Source of the DNA: Thalassia testudinum
Taxonomy: Eukaryota; Streptophyta; Magnoliopsida; Alismatales; Hydrocharitaceae
Length of the DNA stretch: 64,000 nucleotides
Direction: 5' to 3'
Assembly: GCA_037157565.1 (NCBI GenBank)
Contig: JAZHRO010000013.1
Location: 112,854,001 to 112,918,000 of the forward strand
Below the pieces are notes generated by a model that saw only the letters and a program-made list of their open reading frames with translations, was not told the origin of the DNA and made no database searches. Of this stretch, positions 20,202-31,375 are shown piece after piece (the stretch's first letter is position 1; each line of letters starts with the position of its first letter). A program made the translations under genes and the position numbers.

Positions 20202-22834
20202 TGTTCATCGCGCTTTGTGCGGGTTTTTAAAAGATAATATTACATTGTAGTATAACTGACAAAATGTTCAAACAAATATAGAGAATTTTATTACTCGAAA
20301 AACTAGAGTCTCCGAGGTCGAACACGGGGAGCAATCTCAGTACTTTTTAAAAAGAAATGTAATCTTCTTCTTCGTTGGCTCTTCTTCTTCTTTGCACTTC
20401 TTTCTCCCTCTGCCTTTGTTTCTCTACTGTCTTCCTTTGCTCTTTTTTTGTCTTTACTGCAGGTCTCTCGCTCGGCTTCCTTTCTTCAGATCTCTTCTTC
20501 TGCTCCTGCTCCTGCTATTTCTTCTTTTCTTCCTTGTGCTTTCCTTCGAAGCTTTCTTCTTCCTTGGTCTTTGTTTCTCTACGAAAGCTTCTCCTTTCTC
20601 TGCTACACAGCCTCTTCTTCCTTCTTTTCTTCCCTTGCTGCAGTGGCTAAGTGTTCGCTTCTCCCTCTGCTCCTGCGCAAATCACAACCAATGCAAAACC
20701 TAACCCCGTCCCTCTACCCAAATGTCTCTCTCTCTCAGCAATTCACTCGAGGACGCTCTCCCAGAGCCACACGGATAATCAGGTCGGATCGTACCCGGGA
20801 CCAGGCGCACCTGCAGGTGGGTGATGCGCGAGGAGTGCGTAGGATTTGGGTCAGTCGGATCCCGCCAGATCCGCGAGGTCAAGCCGCGGACGAGGCGAAC
20901 GTGAGCGCAGGTGAGGGACCTCACCCCTATGCTTACGGAGGCAGTAAGCTTAAAACTCAAAAACAACTTATACTATACCTGCATTTTGCGCTTCCACGAT
21001 GTGGGACTATCTGGCCAGTCCTGACTTCGCGCGCTCCCGCAGAGCCTTCGTCACGCAATTGCCCCAGCTACTGGCTTCGCAACGCGACTTGCTGGCCTCA
21101 GTCGCTTCGCAGCACTCGCGTGGACCTGCTGCACCTACAACCTGGGAACCCAGGCGCCTGAAGCTGCTACGAGCTCCTTGCTGCTTCGACCGTCAATGGC
21201 GGCAGGAGCTGCAACCTGTCATACACAAGAACGGCCTATTGGCCCAATCAGATTAGCTAGAAACCTTCGCCGTGGCACGGCGGAGGTGATGCACGGTGCT
21301 GCAGGCCGTAGGTCGGCCTAGGCATGCGTGCCTAGGTCAACCTGTGGTCGGAGGTGTGGGGTTGTTCGAGGGGCAACTGTGGAGGTCTGGAGTGGCAGTG
21401 GAGGGTCGGAACGAGTTCCTGGTGGTGAGGCGCAGCTCAAGAGAGGGTTGGCGAGCCATGTGGAGGGGCGGAGTGGTGTGGGCGGCTCGCCGGAGGTCGG
21501 TCGGAGGCGAGGACGATGGAGGTGGTTAGGTACTGTCGGGGGGTAATTGGATAAAATAGCAGCGGGAAAAGAGAGAGGAGAGGATGAAGAGGGTATCTGG
21601 AGTGATCTGGAAGGAAGGGAGGCAGCGGAGTGGACGTCGCGTAACTGCCGTCGTCGGGGAAGAAGGACCCTGAGGGAGGAAGCTGCGACGAGGATGAGGT
21701 CAGGGGCACGCGTGCTTGTACGGCACGACGCGGGAGGAAGCGGCGAAGTTGACTCTGCTACTGGTATGGCAGCAGAGCGACGAGGAGGGGAGGAGGTCGC
21801 CGGAGCTTGCGGGTCTCTTGGCCAGAGATGGAAGAGATGAAAGTTTGGGGGAATCTCCGCCAATTCAAGTCTGAGATCTGCGGCAGGGTCTGAGGAGCCT
21901 TTTATAGGTGTTGGTAGAACCTTCTAGCACGTGGAAACCGCACAATCATCTCTGCCGACTCAGCGGAGATGGAAAGAGGGTGGATACCCAAATCTCTCGT
22001 GCGTTCGCACGAGAGATTGGGTTCACACCAGAGATTGTAATTGGCTTTAGAAGGAAGAGAATTCCTCAGAGAATCTCCCTTCCATTTCTGGGAGGGAATC
22101 TCTGAGGGATTGGAGAGGAATCCCTCTCTAAACCTCGTCGGAGATCGGTTCTGCCCTAACAATGGCGATAGGACCTGATTGCAAAGGTGGCGAGGAACTT
22201 AGGGGGCTCTCTGCAAAGATATTCAAATGATATGGACCAAATTGTGATTTGGGTGTACTAAATTGCAAAGTAGGTCAAGATGACCTCCCCTTAGGTCCAA
22301 ATTTTGGTACAAACCCAATTTGGACCTAAGGAATCCAATGGTGAAGTTGGATTTTAGGTTTGACCACGTTTGACTAGACATTTTGTGTAAAAACCCAAAT
22401 TAGGTCAATTGATGAACTAGGACCCTAATCTAGGTCAAACTGGGTTCCAAAGGCCAAATTAAATGTTCTAAACCCTAGAGGATGTTTTTCCATGATTTTT
22501 AGAGTGTTTTTATTCTAAATGGAACCTTGTTAATTTAAGAGGGTCTGTTTTAGGGTTACCAAGTGTCATTTAATTCTTAGATTGCACGTAAACCCATTTC
22601 TGATTGACTCAACCCACTTTTTATCTCATTTAGACCATTTGACCTATGTTCTGCCTCTGAGAAATCCCATTTATGTACTACAATGGTAAAATTATAGTTT
22701 TAACCTTTATTTCATATTTTCTTCTCAGAGCACTTGTTCCTTCAGTTAAGCCTTCTTCTAGGTTGTGTAGGAGCTTTTATCTTCTTTATGAGGTCAAAAT
22801 GAGCTAGTTATGGCTCATGATGAGGCTCTCATCA
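20202..22834 (-). repeat. 5' LTR of E1
   Basis: 2633 bp; on the minus strand it starts TGATGAGAGCC and ends ATGAACA. TATA box at 21899-21906, U3 about 930 bp with two conserved hairpins (21991-22018, 22289-22331). It lacks 72 bp present in the 3' LTR. Frames inside (20448-21161, 21318-21863) are not genes: they lie in R-U5 and are only duplicated with the LTR. Confidence 0.93.
21899..21906 (-). promoter_or_regulatory. TATA box of E1 5' LTR
   Basis: TATAAAAG on the minus strand; this is the promoter that would drive the E1 genomic RNA. Confidence 0.65.
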
Positions 22835-22839
22835 CCACC
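22835..22839. repeat. Target-site duplication of E1 (right)
   Basis: ccacc, identical to 4842-4846. Confidence 0.9.
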
Positions 22840-23180
22840 CTTGGTCTGTCCTCATATTAAGAATTATCATAGAAATCTTTTAGAGGAATAACAGGCTGCT
22901 AACAGGGTTGTGGGTTTTGCCTTTGGTTGGCTAGGTTTTTTATATCCCTAGTCAATAGTTGTTGATTGGCTTGTAGTTGAGCTATCTACTCAAGTATCAT
23001 AGAATAAGGATTAGGCAAAGGGGGTTGTTGTTGTGGTTGTGGCATCTCAGTATTAGGAAGCTCCAGGTTTGGAAAGTCAAAGGTGGCGGGGTTAGTTTGT
23101 GTGCTTTGGGTGGAAGGTTAAAAAGTGGGATTAGAGGTCGATGTGGATGGGTTCGTGGACCTATTTTGTTGGTTTTCCAT
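22840..23180 (-). pseudogene. gag N-terminal remnant of A
   Basis: The frame beginning with Met at 23180 (MENQQNRSTN) is Pro/Gln/Asn-rich (PQPQQQPPLPNPYS, LTRDIKNLANQRQN) with several stops, and runs to the E1 insertion point. Past E1 it continues in the same frame into VIPEGDFEIKP at 4845. This is the N-terminal part of the old gag split by E1. Confidence 0.75.
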
Positions 23181-23574
23181 TTTTTTATGAGAACAAGAAT
23201 GCGGAAAAATCAATATTTTGGTGTGGGGGGAGAAATCAAATGGTCCCTCCAAGTGCGGAGTTTGAGATCATTGCTCGTGCATAAAATGGAAGAATGGAAG
23301 AGGAGGAGGAGGAGAGAGAGATGAGAGAAAGTGTGCAAATCAAACAACCAGGCCTAAACTGTCCTAACATTGACTCCTTAATGCAACCTAAGACTTGGGA
23401 ACGCAATAAATAAGAAATTAATAAGAGAACCTAGCTCCTTAAGATTACCCAGCTAGATGAAAGAGGTGGATTGAGCCTAAGCATTTCCTGGAAAATCACT
23501 AGGGGCTTGTGTAAACCCGCACCCGTCGTTTGACTTCCCTCGAAGTCTATCGCCGTATATTTCAAAAGGAATTA
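23181..23574 (-). other. Leader of A, part next to gag
   Basis: Non-coding sequence upstream of A's gag, cut at 23574/23579 by insertion of B. It resumes after B at 31376. Confidence 0.6.
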
Positions 23575-23579
23575 GGAGC

Positions 23580-25287
23580 TGATGTAGACATATCTATTTA
23601 GGTTAAAATGCCTATTCATGCATGTTCCTAGGCTTAGATTTGCATTTCTTGTTATAAATATTGCACAGCATGCATCATTGTGCATTTGTAGCAATTGTAT
23701 ATATTTTAGGTTAACTAGGTCCTTTTTATGGTCAGTAGAGAAGAAGACTAATTACAGGGCCTTGGAAGGATGATCGGACCGTATGGATCTGATCAGGATG
23801 ACGATCGAAGGGTAATGCCTCCAAAATCGTCTAGATCAGAGTCCCATAACATCACACGATGTCCAAGGAAGATCAACGGCCAGGAGGGCAATGCGACATC
23901 CTTACAAACTTTAGATGAAGAATCTGACCGTACGGATGGATCCGGAGAAACGATCGCAATCCAACAACACGAGAATCATCTCAATCAGAGCTCCGTAGCA
24001 CCCTCTACAAAAAGAAGAAGACAGACGGCCCAGATGGCACCACGTGGCACAATCCAGGATGCCCAACATCGGCCAGCAGAAGCCACAGGCGCCCCTCATC
24101 ATCGTTGATCTTGCACCACAGCCTTTGGATCAAGATCCAACCGTTGGGACTTGTCCGCGCCCACAACGCCCATGCCCTCCTTGAGACTCAACTACGCCCT
24201 TGCCTCAACTATGAAGCTCTTGGCTTTCAAAGAGGGAACATGGGTTCGAGACTTGTGGAGCCCCCAAATCAGTAATTGGAAGCACAAGCGCGCACAGCCG
24301 TAGTTGCGCGCAGCAGCAGCACAGAGCATGCCAGCGCGACACGGTGCGGGGAGCGCGGACACGTGATGCGCGCAGTGCCAGTGGAGCGCGTGCCTGCGGG
24401 GGAAGGTGGATCTTCAGCGACGCGGGCCTTTAGTGATGCTTGTAGCTGTCACTAATGGCCTGTGCATGCCAACAAAGCAATTGAAGGCGCGGATCTTCTG
24501 CGACAGAAAGGGCGGATCTGTAGCGACGTTTACAGATGTCAAGAATGACCCTTATGTGAATTTGTTCTTCCTCCACTATAAAAGGACCTACCCACCAACA
24601 TTCCAAACCATCTCTTCCTTTCTTCCTCTCACCACCTCCAAGGCTCTAGAGAGAGCTTGTCCCAAGCCCGGAATGCTCCTCTAGAGTAGAAAACCAAATA
24701 GTTTTCCCTCCCCTCATCCCCATTCATGGAGCATCCCATTCTGTCCTCTCACCGCCCTTCGGGAAGAAGACCCTCACTGCGACGCCGTCTTGCCCCATCC
24801 TCTGTCCTCCGACTTCGTCTACCTTCATCCTGCTCCTCACCACCTTCCTCCAAGTGACGTCAGAGCGAGTCGACCTCCAAGAGACCATCGATGGGGATTT
24901 CTCTCACCTCATTCTATATTTTTACGCTTTCGTAGTGTAGATTTTCTGCTTTTGTAGTGTAGCAAACATTCGTTTATAAATAGATGATTGTTTCTCTCTC
25001 TCTCTTTCTCTCTCTCTTATATTGCTGCAAGTAGATTAGCTAGAAGTCATTGACCTGATCTCTTGCTTACTAAAAATACCAAAAAAAATTAGAAAAGATA
25101 AAAATGAATGAAAACAAATAAAAAAGAAATGCAAATTTCCAAAACCAAACATTCACCTCCCCGTGTTCAACCCGAGACTCACTTTTTGAGTTTCGATTAT
25201 AAATTTTATCTGATAGACGTGTTTTGCGAGCTACGACAATGGGTCCTCCAAACCCCTAACTCTAATTCGCGAAGGGCGCCTCCATCA
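23580..25287 (+). repeat. 5' LTR of B
   Basis: 1708 bp, TGATGTAG...CCATCA. U3 contains two diverged direct repeats about 150 bp apart (from about 23757 and 23906), a CACGTG G-box (24041-24046), a RYGAC module (24411-24540), TATA box (24577-24584), and a CT-rich tract (24993-25018). U5 ends with the CCCCGTGTTC box common to the LTRs here. Confidence 0.9.
24577..24584 (+). promoter_or_regulatory. TATA box of B 5' LTR
   Basis: tataaaag in ccactataaaaggacc; the 3' LTR has the same box at 30658-30665. Confidence 0.7.
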
Positions 25288-25290
25288 TTT

Positions 25291-25306
25291 TGGCGTCGTT
25301 GCCGGG
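25291..25306 (+). promoter_or_regulatory. Primer-binding site of B (tRNA-Asp)
   Basis: tggcgtcgttgccggg, three bases after the LTR edge; one mismatch to the tRNA-Asp complement. Confidence 0.85.
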
Positions 25307-25452
25307 TAGGCAACGCTCTTTGGTTTTCCTTATTTTTTTTCCGCCTTACCTAACTTTTATCTCACTTTTTCCTTGATCTTACTATGATTGCAGGTACTCT
25401 TCCGAGGCGGGCCAAAGCAGTTAGATCAGAGAAAAGTACGGATGAAAGTTTT

Positions 25453-26500
25453 GTAAGTTTATCCCCACTACCCCTACCCACTAGTTCATTTCACCACACT
25501 AATAAGTCAAACCCAAATCAACTTAGGTACTGTTTATAAACCCTAGGATGGATTTGGTTGTTTGTTTGCCACCTCCACTCATCTCATCCTCGCATATATA
25601 AAAAACAAAAAAAAATACTCTTCTTTTGTGGGATTTTTTGAAAGCAACACACTTAACACCCACAACTTCTCACCCTAACATGCACAATCACATCGATTCT
25701 ACCACTTAACCGAGATCTAACCTGTGAACCCGGTACACACAACTCAACACACAAATAAGTGAGTAGAAATTTGAATAGGTCAAACATTTCTGTGTACCTT
25801 AACTAAGTTGTGCAATAGGCCAATTGATTGAACAGTTTGGGCCGCACCACTTAAGATAAAAGTAATCCATCAAGTAGCTTGCCACTTAGGGTTGATTCTT
25901 AAGGCTGAACTAGGCACTCCACATATTATTTCTGATTTCTAAAGGAATATATCATCACCAGTGCTTTTAAAACTTGGAGTGTTCTCCGAAACTTGATTGA
26001 ACGAGCCTAAAAATTAAACCCTAAAAGCTACTAAACAAGGTTGAACCCTAAAAGACACATCATCAAATAACCTCGTTTTACAAATCCTGGTTGTGCACGC
26101 ATACACATTTTAATTGATCATTAAAGGCACAACCCATCTAAAGGGCCCATCACATTCCAAGAGCACAATCATCCCAAGCCTAATTAAAATTGAGTAAACG
26201 TTGGCCTTAAAGATTGATTCACTCTTCGGGGCTCGGACTGAGATTTTTTTCTATTAATCTACTTCTGCTGGTCCATCTGATATCTAGCTAGGGGAGTAGC
26301 ATCAAATGACCGCAGCTGGGGGGTACACTAGGAACCAGAGGCACAAGCCAAAGGAAGAACCTTCTCCCTAGTCCCTCCTAACTAGTTGGATTAATCGGAT
26401 AAAAGTAGACTAAAGCATTTATAATCTCAAGACAGGTCCTAGGAGTCTGTAGGTCCTTAGGCTACCCACATAAGGATAGGTTTGGTTGGTTGTACTGTAG
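25453..26500 (+). other. Putative leader intron of B
   Basis: A GTAAGT donor-like site (25453-25458) and an acceptor-like tgtactgtag ending at 26500 bound the long leader just before the orphan ORF. C (35780-36817, gtaact...attgcag) and E (52963-51925 minus, gtaagt...attgcag) keep both ends at matching places. Splicing is inferred only. The leader also holds a block shared with G (26281-26380). Confidence 0.35.
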
Positions 26501-26538
26501 GGCACCTTTCTCTCTTCTCTTTTCCCTCCTACTCCACA

Positions 26539-28258
26539 ATGTATCCTTCCACATCTTTTACACATTTCCAATCCTATCCTCCTACCACCAATTATCCCCA
26601 AGATGATTACTATTCTGACTTGACTTGTAATTACCCATCCACAAGCCAGGATGACTTTGATTGGGGATATAAATATGGACCTCAATGTCCAGGGCCTAAC
26701 CCTAGACAACAAGGCTATGATTACTATCCTTCCCGGAGCTACAATGATTATAGATCTTCATCCTTTGATCACCAAACCAACCAGATCTACAATTAGGAAG
26801 GATATAATGATTATAACACCTACCCTCCCCAGTATTCTACTGAATAGAGGTCGCCACCATCCTTTAAGCAACCTGAAATGACCTACTATCAGGAAGGGAC
26901 CCTAGAACCTCGACATCTTGACTCCCTTAGATTTAACCCAAACCCACCCAAACCTAAATCGAAGTAATCAGTTCAGGTGAACTAGATCCAGGATAGGGTG
27001 TTGGCTAATTTGAGGAACACTATACAATCATTAGAAGCTCAGCCAACACCATGCACTGAAGAATTAGAGCCTATGATCAAAATGATTGATGAACTTAATA
27101 GTTCTCTATTGGATTTGCCCCAAAGTTTTAGGGAGAGGGACTTGGGTGAGTTTCTTCTTCATAAATTATCGAGGTTGAGGATGAAATTTGTGGTTGTCCT
27201 AGTCAAATCTTGGGATGATTCTCAAGATGAACCCCCTTCAGGAGAGTCAATGTTTGAACCTGCTCAAGTGCCTATCGAGGGGGATACATTTTCTGAAACT
27301 GAGGATGATGAGGTTGGGCTAGAGCAACCCATTGAGGATGAACCGACTGATTCACCCGAGATCCTCGAGCCAGGGAGCGAGGAAAAAATATGCCTCTTCG
27401 AACCAGGAAATGACAATCGATTTTGAGACATATATAAATGAGGATCATGACTTCTTTGACTTTGAGGGTGAAGAATCTCTTAGTGAAGACTCACTTGAAC
27501 TTAAGGAAGAGGATTTTAGTGAGACAAACAGGCTCGAGGAGCATGACAAACCATTTGATATCCCATTCATTGAAGATTTTGATTCGGTTGGGGCTAACTT
27601 GGAGGATTCGAATCCTCATTTACTAGAAGATTCAATCACTAGCCCCAACCCTCAACCACACCCTGAAGGGATTGATTTTGATTTAGAAATCATTACGCCC
27701 AAGTCAATCTAGATTCAGCTACAATTATTGGACTTGGGTACTTTAGATGGGGTGTACAATGATTTGAAGGTCTCAGAAACAATGATTTCAAAGGATAGGA
27801 AGTTTTAATTAAAAATCTGGGATGCTAATTCTGAGGGAACTTTGATTTTGGATCTGAGGGTTCCTATTGACCTGAAATCACCTACCTTCTATCAGGACCC
27901 TTACGATATCTTCCACATGCGACCCAAGTTTGGAATAATTGACTATCTTCCTGAGCTAAACTATAAGTGGATACCTGATTTTAATGAATTAGATCAACCC
28001 ATTGTCCAACACTTTGGTCTTGGGTTGCACACCACAAAACTGTAGGCCCAGCCCTACAAACACAATAATCTTAGGTTATGGATGATTTTCAACTAGAACC
28101 TTAGAACCACTCAACCCTGGGGCATGGGTCTACACCACAGCCTCATCCACATCTGCGGACATATTCTGTTGGCGGGTTTGAGGGTCAATATTTTTATTTT
28201 CATTCTAACCCACACTTGTGAATTCTCAATTTCTTCTTTGTATATATATTATGCTTAG
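26539..28258 (+). pseudogene. Orphan ORF of B
   Basis: I do not recognise this protein. N-terminal part (from MYPSTSFTHF) is rich in Tyr, Pro, Ser and Asp (DDYYSDLTCNYPSTSQDDFDW). A middle part (26998-27426) reads NLRNTIQSLEAQ, ELNSSLLDLPQS, KSWDDSQDE, then becomes very acidic (27430-27640). The C-terminal part (27700-28258) has a block around DLRVPIDLKS and DPYDIFHMRP, then FGLGLHTTK and a hydrophobic end before a TAG at 28256. Stops and at least one frameshift break it. Homologous frames lie in C, D, E and F. It has no gag, protease, RT, integrase or zinc-knuckle motif. Confidence 0.7.
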
Positions 28259-28377
28259 CTGAAGGCATTAAACTTAGCACATGTGTATACTCTCTTCTCT
28301 CTGCGGAGCTAACTGAGTTGTCACGAAACTCAGGTGATATTCTATTTACTCTGCCCTTGTCATGTCTTTGTTTTCAC

Positions 28378-28412
28378 AATGAGGATATTGCATCATGTAG
28401 GCATGGGGGTGG
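28378..28412 (+). promoter_or_regulatory. Internal polypurine-like motif of B
   Basis: aatgaggatattgcatcat then taggcatgggggtgg; repeats the core of the terminal PPT 1.25 kb downstream. Confidence 0.65.
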
Positions 28413-28815
28413 ATACTTTATCCTGAAATCATTTTGTTAACTCCGTAGAATTTCTTCTAGTTTCTTTTAAAAAAAAATTCAAAAAGACAAAAAGAAAATA
28501 GAATTAGGAGAAGAGAACTTAGGCTTTAGGCATTATTAACTTTAGGAAATTATACGAGAGGACCTAAACACTTAGACTCTTCAGGTCTTTGAGCTTAATT
28601 AGCTCGAGTGTCCACTCGAATGTGGACTTAGTCTCAAGTCCTTGCCAAGTAAATCTTATTTTAATTCGATAAATAATTTGGGATGATAAGTATGCGACTT
28701 ATCAACCCACCCTATACTTTCAGGGGATTTAAAGTCTAAGCATCTACACACTTTTTACACTAACTCACTTTTCGGCTATTTCTTCATAAATTGGGTAGCT
28801 AATGAACTATCTAGG

Positions 28816-29088
28816 GTGGTTTGGCTGGCAAATTGTCGATGGTAACAGCTCATTAGCCAGTTGTCTAGAGCCCAACCACAAGACCATTTTCTTCGTGCCA
28901 CCTTTAGGTAAATCTTAGATCAAGAAAGCCACCTACTTAAAAAAAGAGGAACAAAAAAGAAAAAAAGAAAAAGAAAGAAAAAAGAAAAAGGAGAAAAAAA
29001 AAACAAATAAAACCACACTTCACCGCATGAGTATGGCTGACAAGTTACCATGGGTAACAGCCCATTGGCTGGTTGTCCAAAGCCCAGC
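28816..29088 (+). repeat. Duplicated structured element of B
   Basis: Copies at 28816-28873 and 29031-29088 share ggctggcaa, ggtaacagc, cattagcc/cattggct, gttgtc and agagccc/aagccc. The ends can pair (GGCTGGCAA with TTGTCC..AGCC). Confidence 0.7.
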
Positions 29089-29612
29089 ACACAAAAATGC
29101 ATAATAATTCCCAAAACACTTAGGGAAGAAGTGGGGAAGTAGGAAAAATAGGGGATGTATATACTGGGTTCGCCTTTGTGTTGACCCCATAAATAAAAGT
29201 AGGGAGAAAGCTACCGTTTGAAAAGATAAACCTCTAAGCAAGGTCACCTAGGGTAGCAGAAACCCGAAATCTGTTTTAATGGCCACCTAGTGAGTCTTTC
29301 ACTCTTTTCACTAGATGCTTAGCACTTAGAGTCTTTTTCGAGTCTTGGGCAGGTCGGGTAGCCGTAAGAAGTTTCCCAGAACTCTCAAACTCTAAAAGTA
29401 CAAAAAAATTAGAAAAGAAGAAAAATAAAGAAAATGCATCTTCCCTCTTCAAATAAGGAGAGGACTTGGCCGGTCTGCATTCTGGCAGACACCCGGGTAC
29501 TATTTAGTTTTCGTTGTTTGGGACCTTAGTTGAAAATTTCAATTAATAATAAATGACTTAGGCCTATGCGATCTAATCCTAATTTTGATTTTATACATAG
29601 CATGTACTTTAA

Positions 29613-29648
29613 TTTTGCTACGGACTAGAAAAGATAGGCACAGGGGTA
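29613..29648 (+). promoter_or_regulatory. Polypurine tract and hairpin of B
   Basis: ttttgcta (29613-29620) and tagaaaag (29626-29633) form a degenerate hairpin followed by ataggcacaggggta up to the 3' LTR. Confidence 0.65.
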
Positions 29649-31370
29649 TGATGTAGACACATCTATTTAGGTTAAAATGCCTATTCATGCATGTTCCTAG
29701 GCTTACAATTGCATTTCATGTTATAAATATTGCATAGCATGCATCATTATGCATTTAGAGTAGTTGTATATATTTTAGGTTAATTACGTCCTTTTTATGG
29801 TCAGGAAAGAAGAAAACTTACTTCAGGGCCTCGGATGGAAGATCAGACCATACGGATCTGATCAGGATGACGATCGGAGGCTAATGCCTTCGAAATCGTC
29901 TAAATCAATATCCCGTAGCATCACATGAAGTTCTAGGAAGATCAACTGCCAGGAGGGCAATGAGATAACCTTTTGGGCTTTGGATGAAGAATCCGACTAT
30001 ACGGATGGATCCGGAGCAACGATCGCAGACCGGTAGTGCCAGAATCATCTCAATCAGAGCTCCGTAGCACCCTCTACAAAAAGAAGAATATGGATGACCC
30101 AGATTGCACCACGTGGTGCCATCCAGGCCACCCAACATCGGCCAGCAGCAACCACAGGAACCCCCTCATCATCGTTCATCTCACACCACAAGATCAAGAT
30201 ACAACGGCTGGGGTTCATCCTCACCCTCAGGGCCCATGCTCTCCTTGAGACTCAACCGCACCCTTGCATCAACGGTGAAGCTCTTGGCCACCAAAGAGGG
30301 AGTGCGGGTTCGAGACCAGCATAGTCCCCAAATCAGCAATTGGAGGTGCAATCACACCGCGCACAACCAAAGTCGCACACAGCAGCAGCGCAGTGCATGC
30401 CAGCGTGCTCGAGCGACATGGCGCAGGGAGCGTGGGTGCGTGATGTTCGCAGCGCCAGCGAAGCACTTGCAAGCGGGGGAGGGTAGATCTTCAGTGACGC
30501 AGGCCTTTAGTAATGCTTGCAGTTGTCACTTATGGCCCCATGCGCACCAACAAAGGAATTGAAGGCACAAATCCTCAGTGACAGAAAGGGCGGATCTGTA
30601 GTGACGTTTACAGACGTCAATAATGACCCAGATGCTAATTTGTTCCTCCTCCTCCACTATAAAAGGACCTACCCACCACCATTCCAAACCATCTCTTCCT
30701 TTCTTCCTCTCACCACCGCCAAGGCTCTATCGAGAGCTTGTCCCAAACTCGGGAAACTCCTTTAAAGTAGAAAACCAAATAGTTTTCCCTCCCCTCATCA
30801 CCATTTGTGGAGCATCCCATGGCCATCCTCTCACCACCCTTCGGGAAGATCCTCGCCGCGACGCCGTCCTACCCCATCCTCCGTCCTACTTCATCCCGCT
30901 CCTCACCACCTTCCTCCAGGCGACGTCAGAGCGAGTCATCGTCCAAGTGACCATCTAGGGGGATTCTCTCATCTCATTCTATCTTTTTACACTTTCGTAG
31001 TGTAGATTTTCCACTTTCGTAGTGTAGATTTTCTGCTTTCGCAGTGTAACAAACATTCATTTATAAATAGATGATTGTTTCTCTCTCTTTCTATCTCTCT
31101 CATATATTGTTTCAAGTAGATTAACTAGAAGTCATCGACCTAATCTCCTTCTTACTAAAAATACCAAAAAATACGAAAAGATAAAAACGACTACAAACAA
31201 ATAAAAGAGAAATGCTGATTTTCAAAACCAAACGTTCACCACCCCATGTTCGACCTGGGACACACTTTTTGAGTTTTAGTTATAAATTTTATCTAATAGA
31301 TGCGTTTTGCGAGCTACGACGCTGGGTCCTCCAAACCCCTAATTCTAATTTGCGAAGTGGGCCTCCATTA
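29649..31370 (+). repeat. 3' LTR of B
   Basis: 1722 bp, starts TGATGTAG; the terminal CA is mutated to TA (...ccatta). Contains the G-box (30110-30115), RYGAC module (30490-30625), TATA box (30658-30665) and CT tract (31079-31101). Confidence 0.88.
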
Positions 31371-31375
31371 GGAGT

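Larger units (their letters stand above)
4847..22834 (-). mobile_element. E1, full-length Athila-type Ty3/Gypsy retrotransposon
   Basis: The element has two LTRs (4847-7551 and 20202-22834), both with TG...CA ends, flanked by a perfect 5-bp TSD. It has a tRNA-Asp primer-binding site next to the right LTR, a polypurine tract next to the left LTR, and gag, protease, RT, RNase H and integrase in that order on the minus strand. The order and signatures (RSGKTT before protease, FMDDF in RT, integrase after RNase H) are those of the Athila lineage. A 270-bp sample of the LTRs differs by about 4 percent by eye, so the insertion is fairly recent. It is inserted in the gag of A and split by X. In-frame stops and a frameshift in RT make it non-autonomous now. 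Confidence 0.93.
28259..29612 (+). other. 3' region of B
   Basis: Conserved non-coding region of the family. It contains the internal purine motif (28378-28412), two copies of a 57-bp structured element (28816-28873 and 29031-29088) and, between them, an A/G-rich tract (28935-29010). Confidence 0.8.
23580..31370 (+). mobile_element. B, non-autonomous LTR retrotransposon with orphan ORF
   Basis: LTRs 23580-25287 and 29649-31370 (about 10 percent divergent in a 235-bp sample), flanked by ggagc (23575-23579) and ggagt (31371-31375), a TSD with one mismatch. A tRNA-Asp PBS follows the 5' LTR and a PPT precedes the 3' LTR. The 4.36-kb interior has no gag, protease, RT or integrase, only an orphan ORF shared with C, D, E and F. 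It is inserted in the leader of A. Confidence 0.9.

Noticed and set aside
20448..21161. 237-codon open frame, with a 215-codon twin at 5160-5807
   Set aside because: Both lie in the R-U5 part of the E1 LTRs, on the strand opposite to the element, and encode low-complexity Ser/Leu then Arg-rich sequence. Their presence twice reflects LTR duplication.
21318..21863. 181-codon minus-strand frame
   Set aside because: It lies in the GC-rich R segment just downstream of the TATA box of the E1 5' LTR; the equivalent frame in the other LTR is broken. Composition-driven.
25000..25030. CT microsatellite as an independent feature (also 31079-31101, 60827-60851)
   Set aside because: It is part of the LTR family and sits at the same place in each copy.
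30104..30562. 152-codon frame and relatives (42149-42583, 34543-34815)
   Set aside because: All lie in U3 of the B-family LTRs at homologous places, with incompatible frames among copies.
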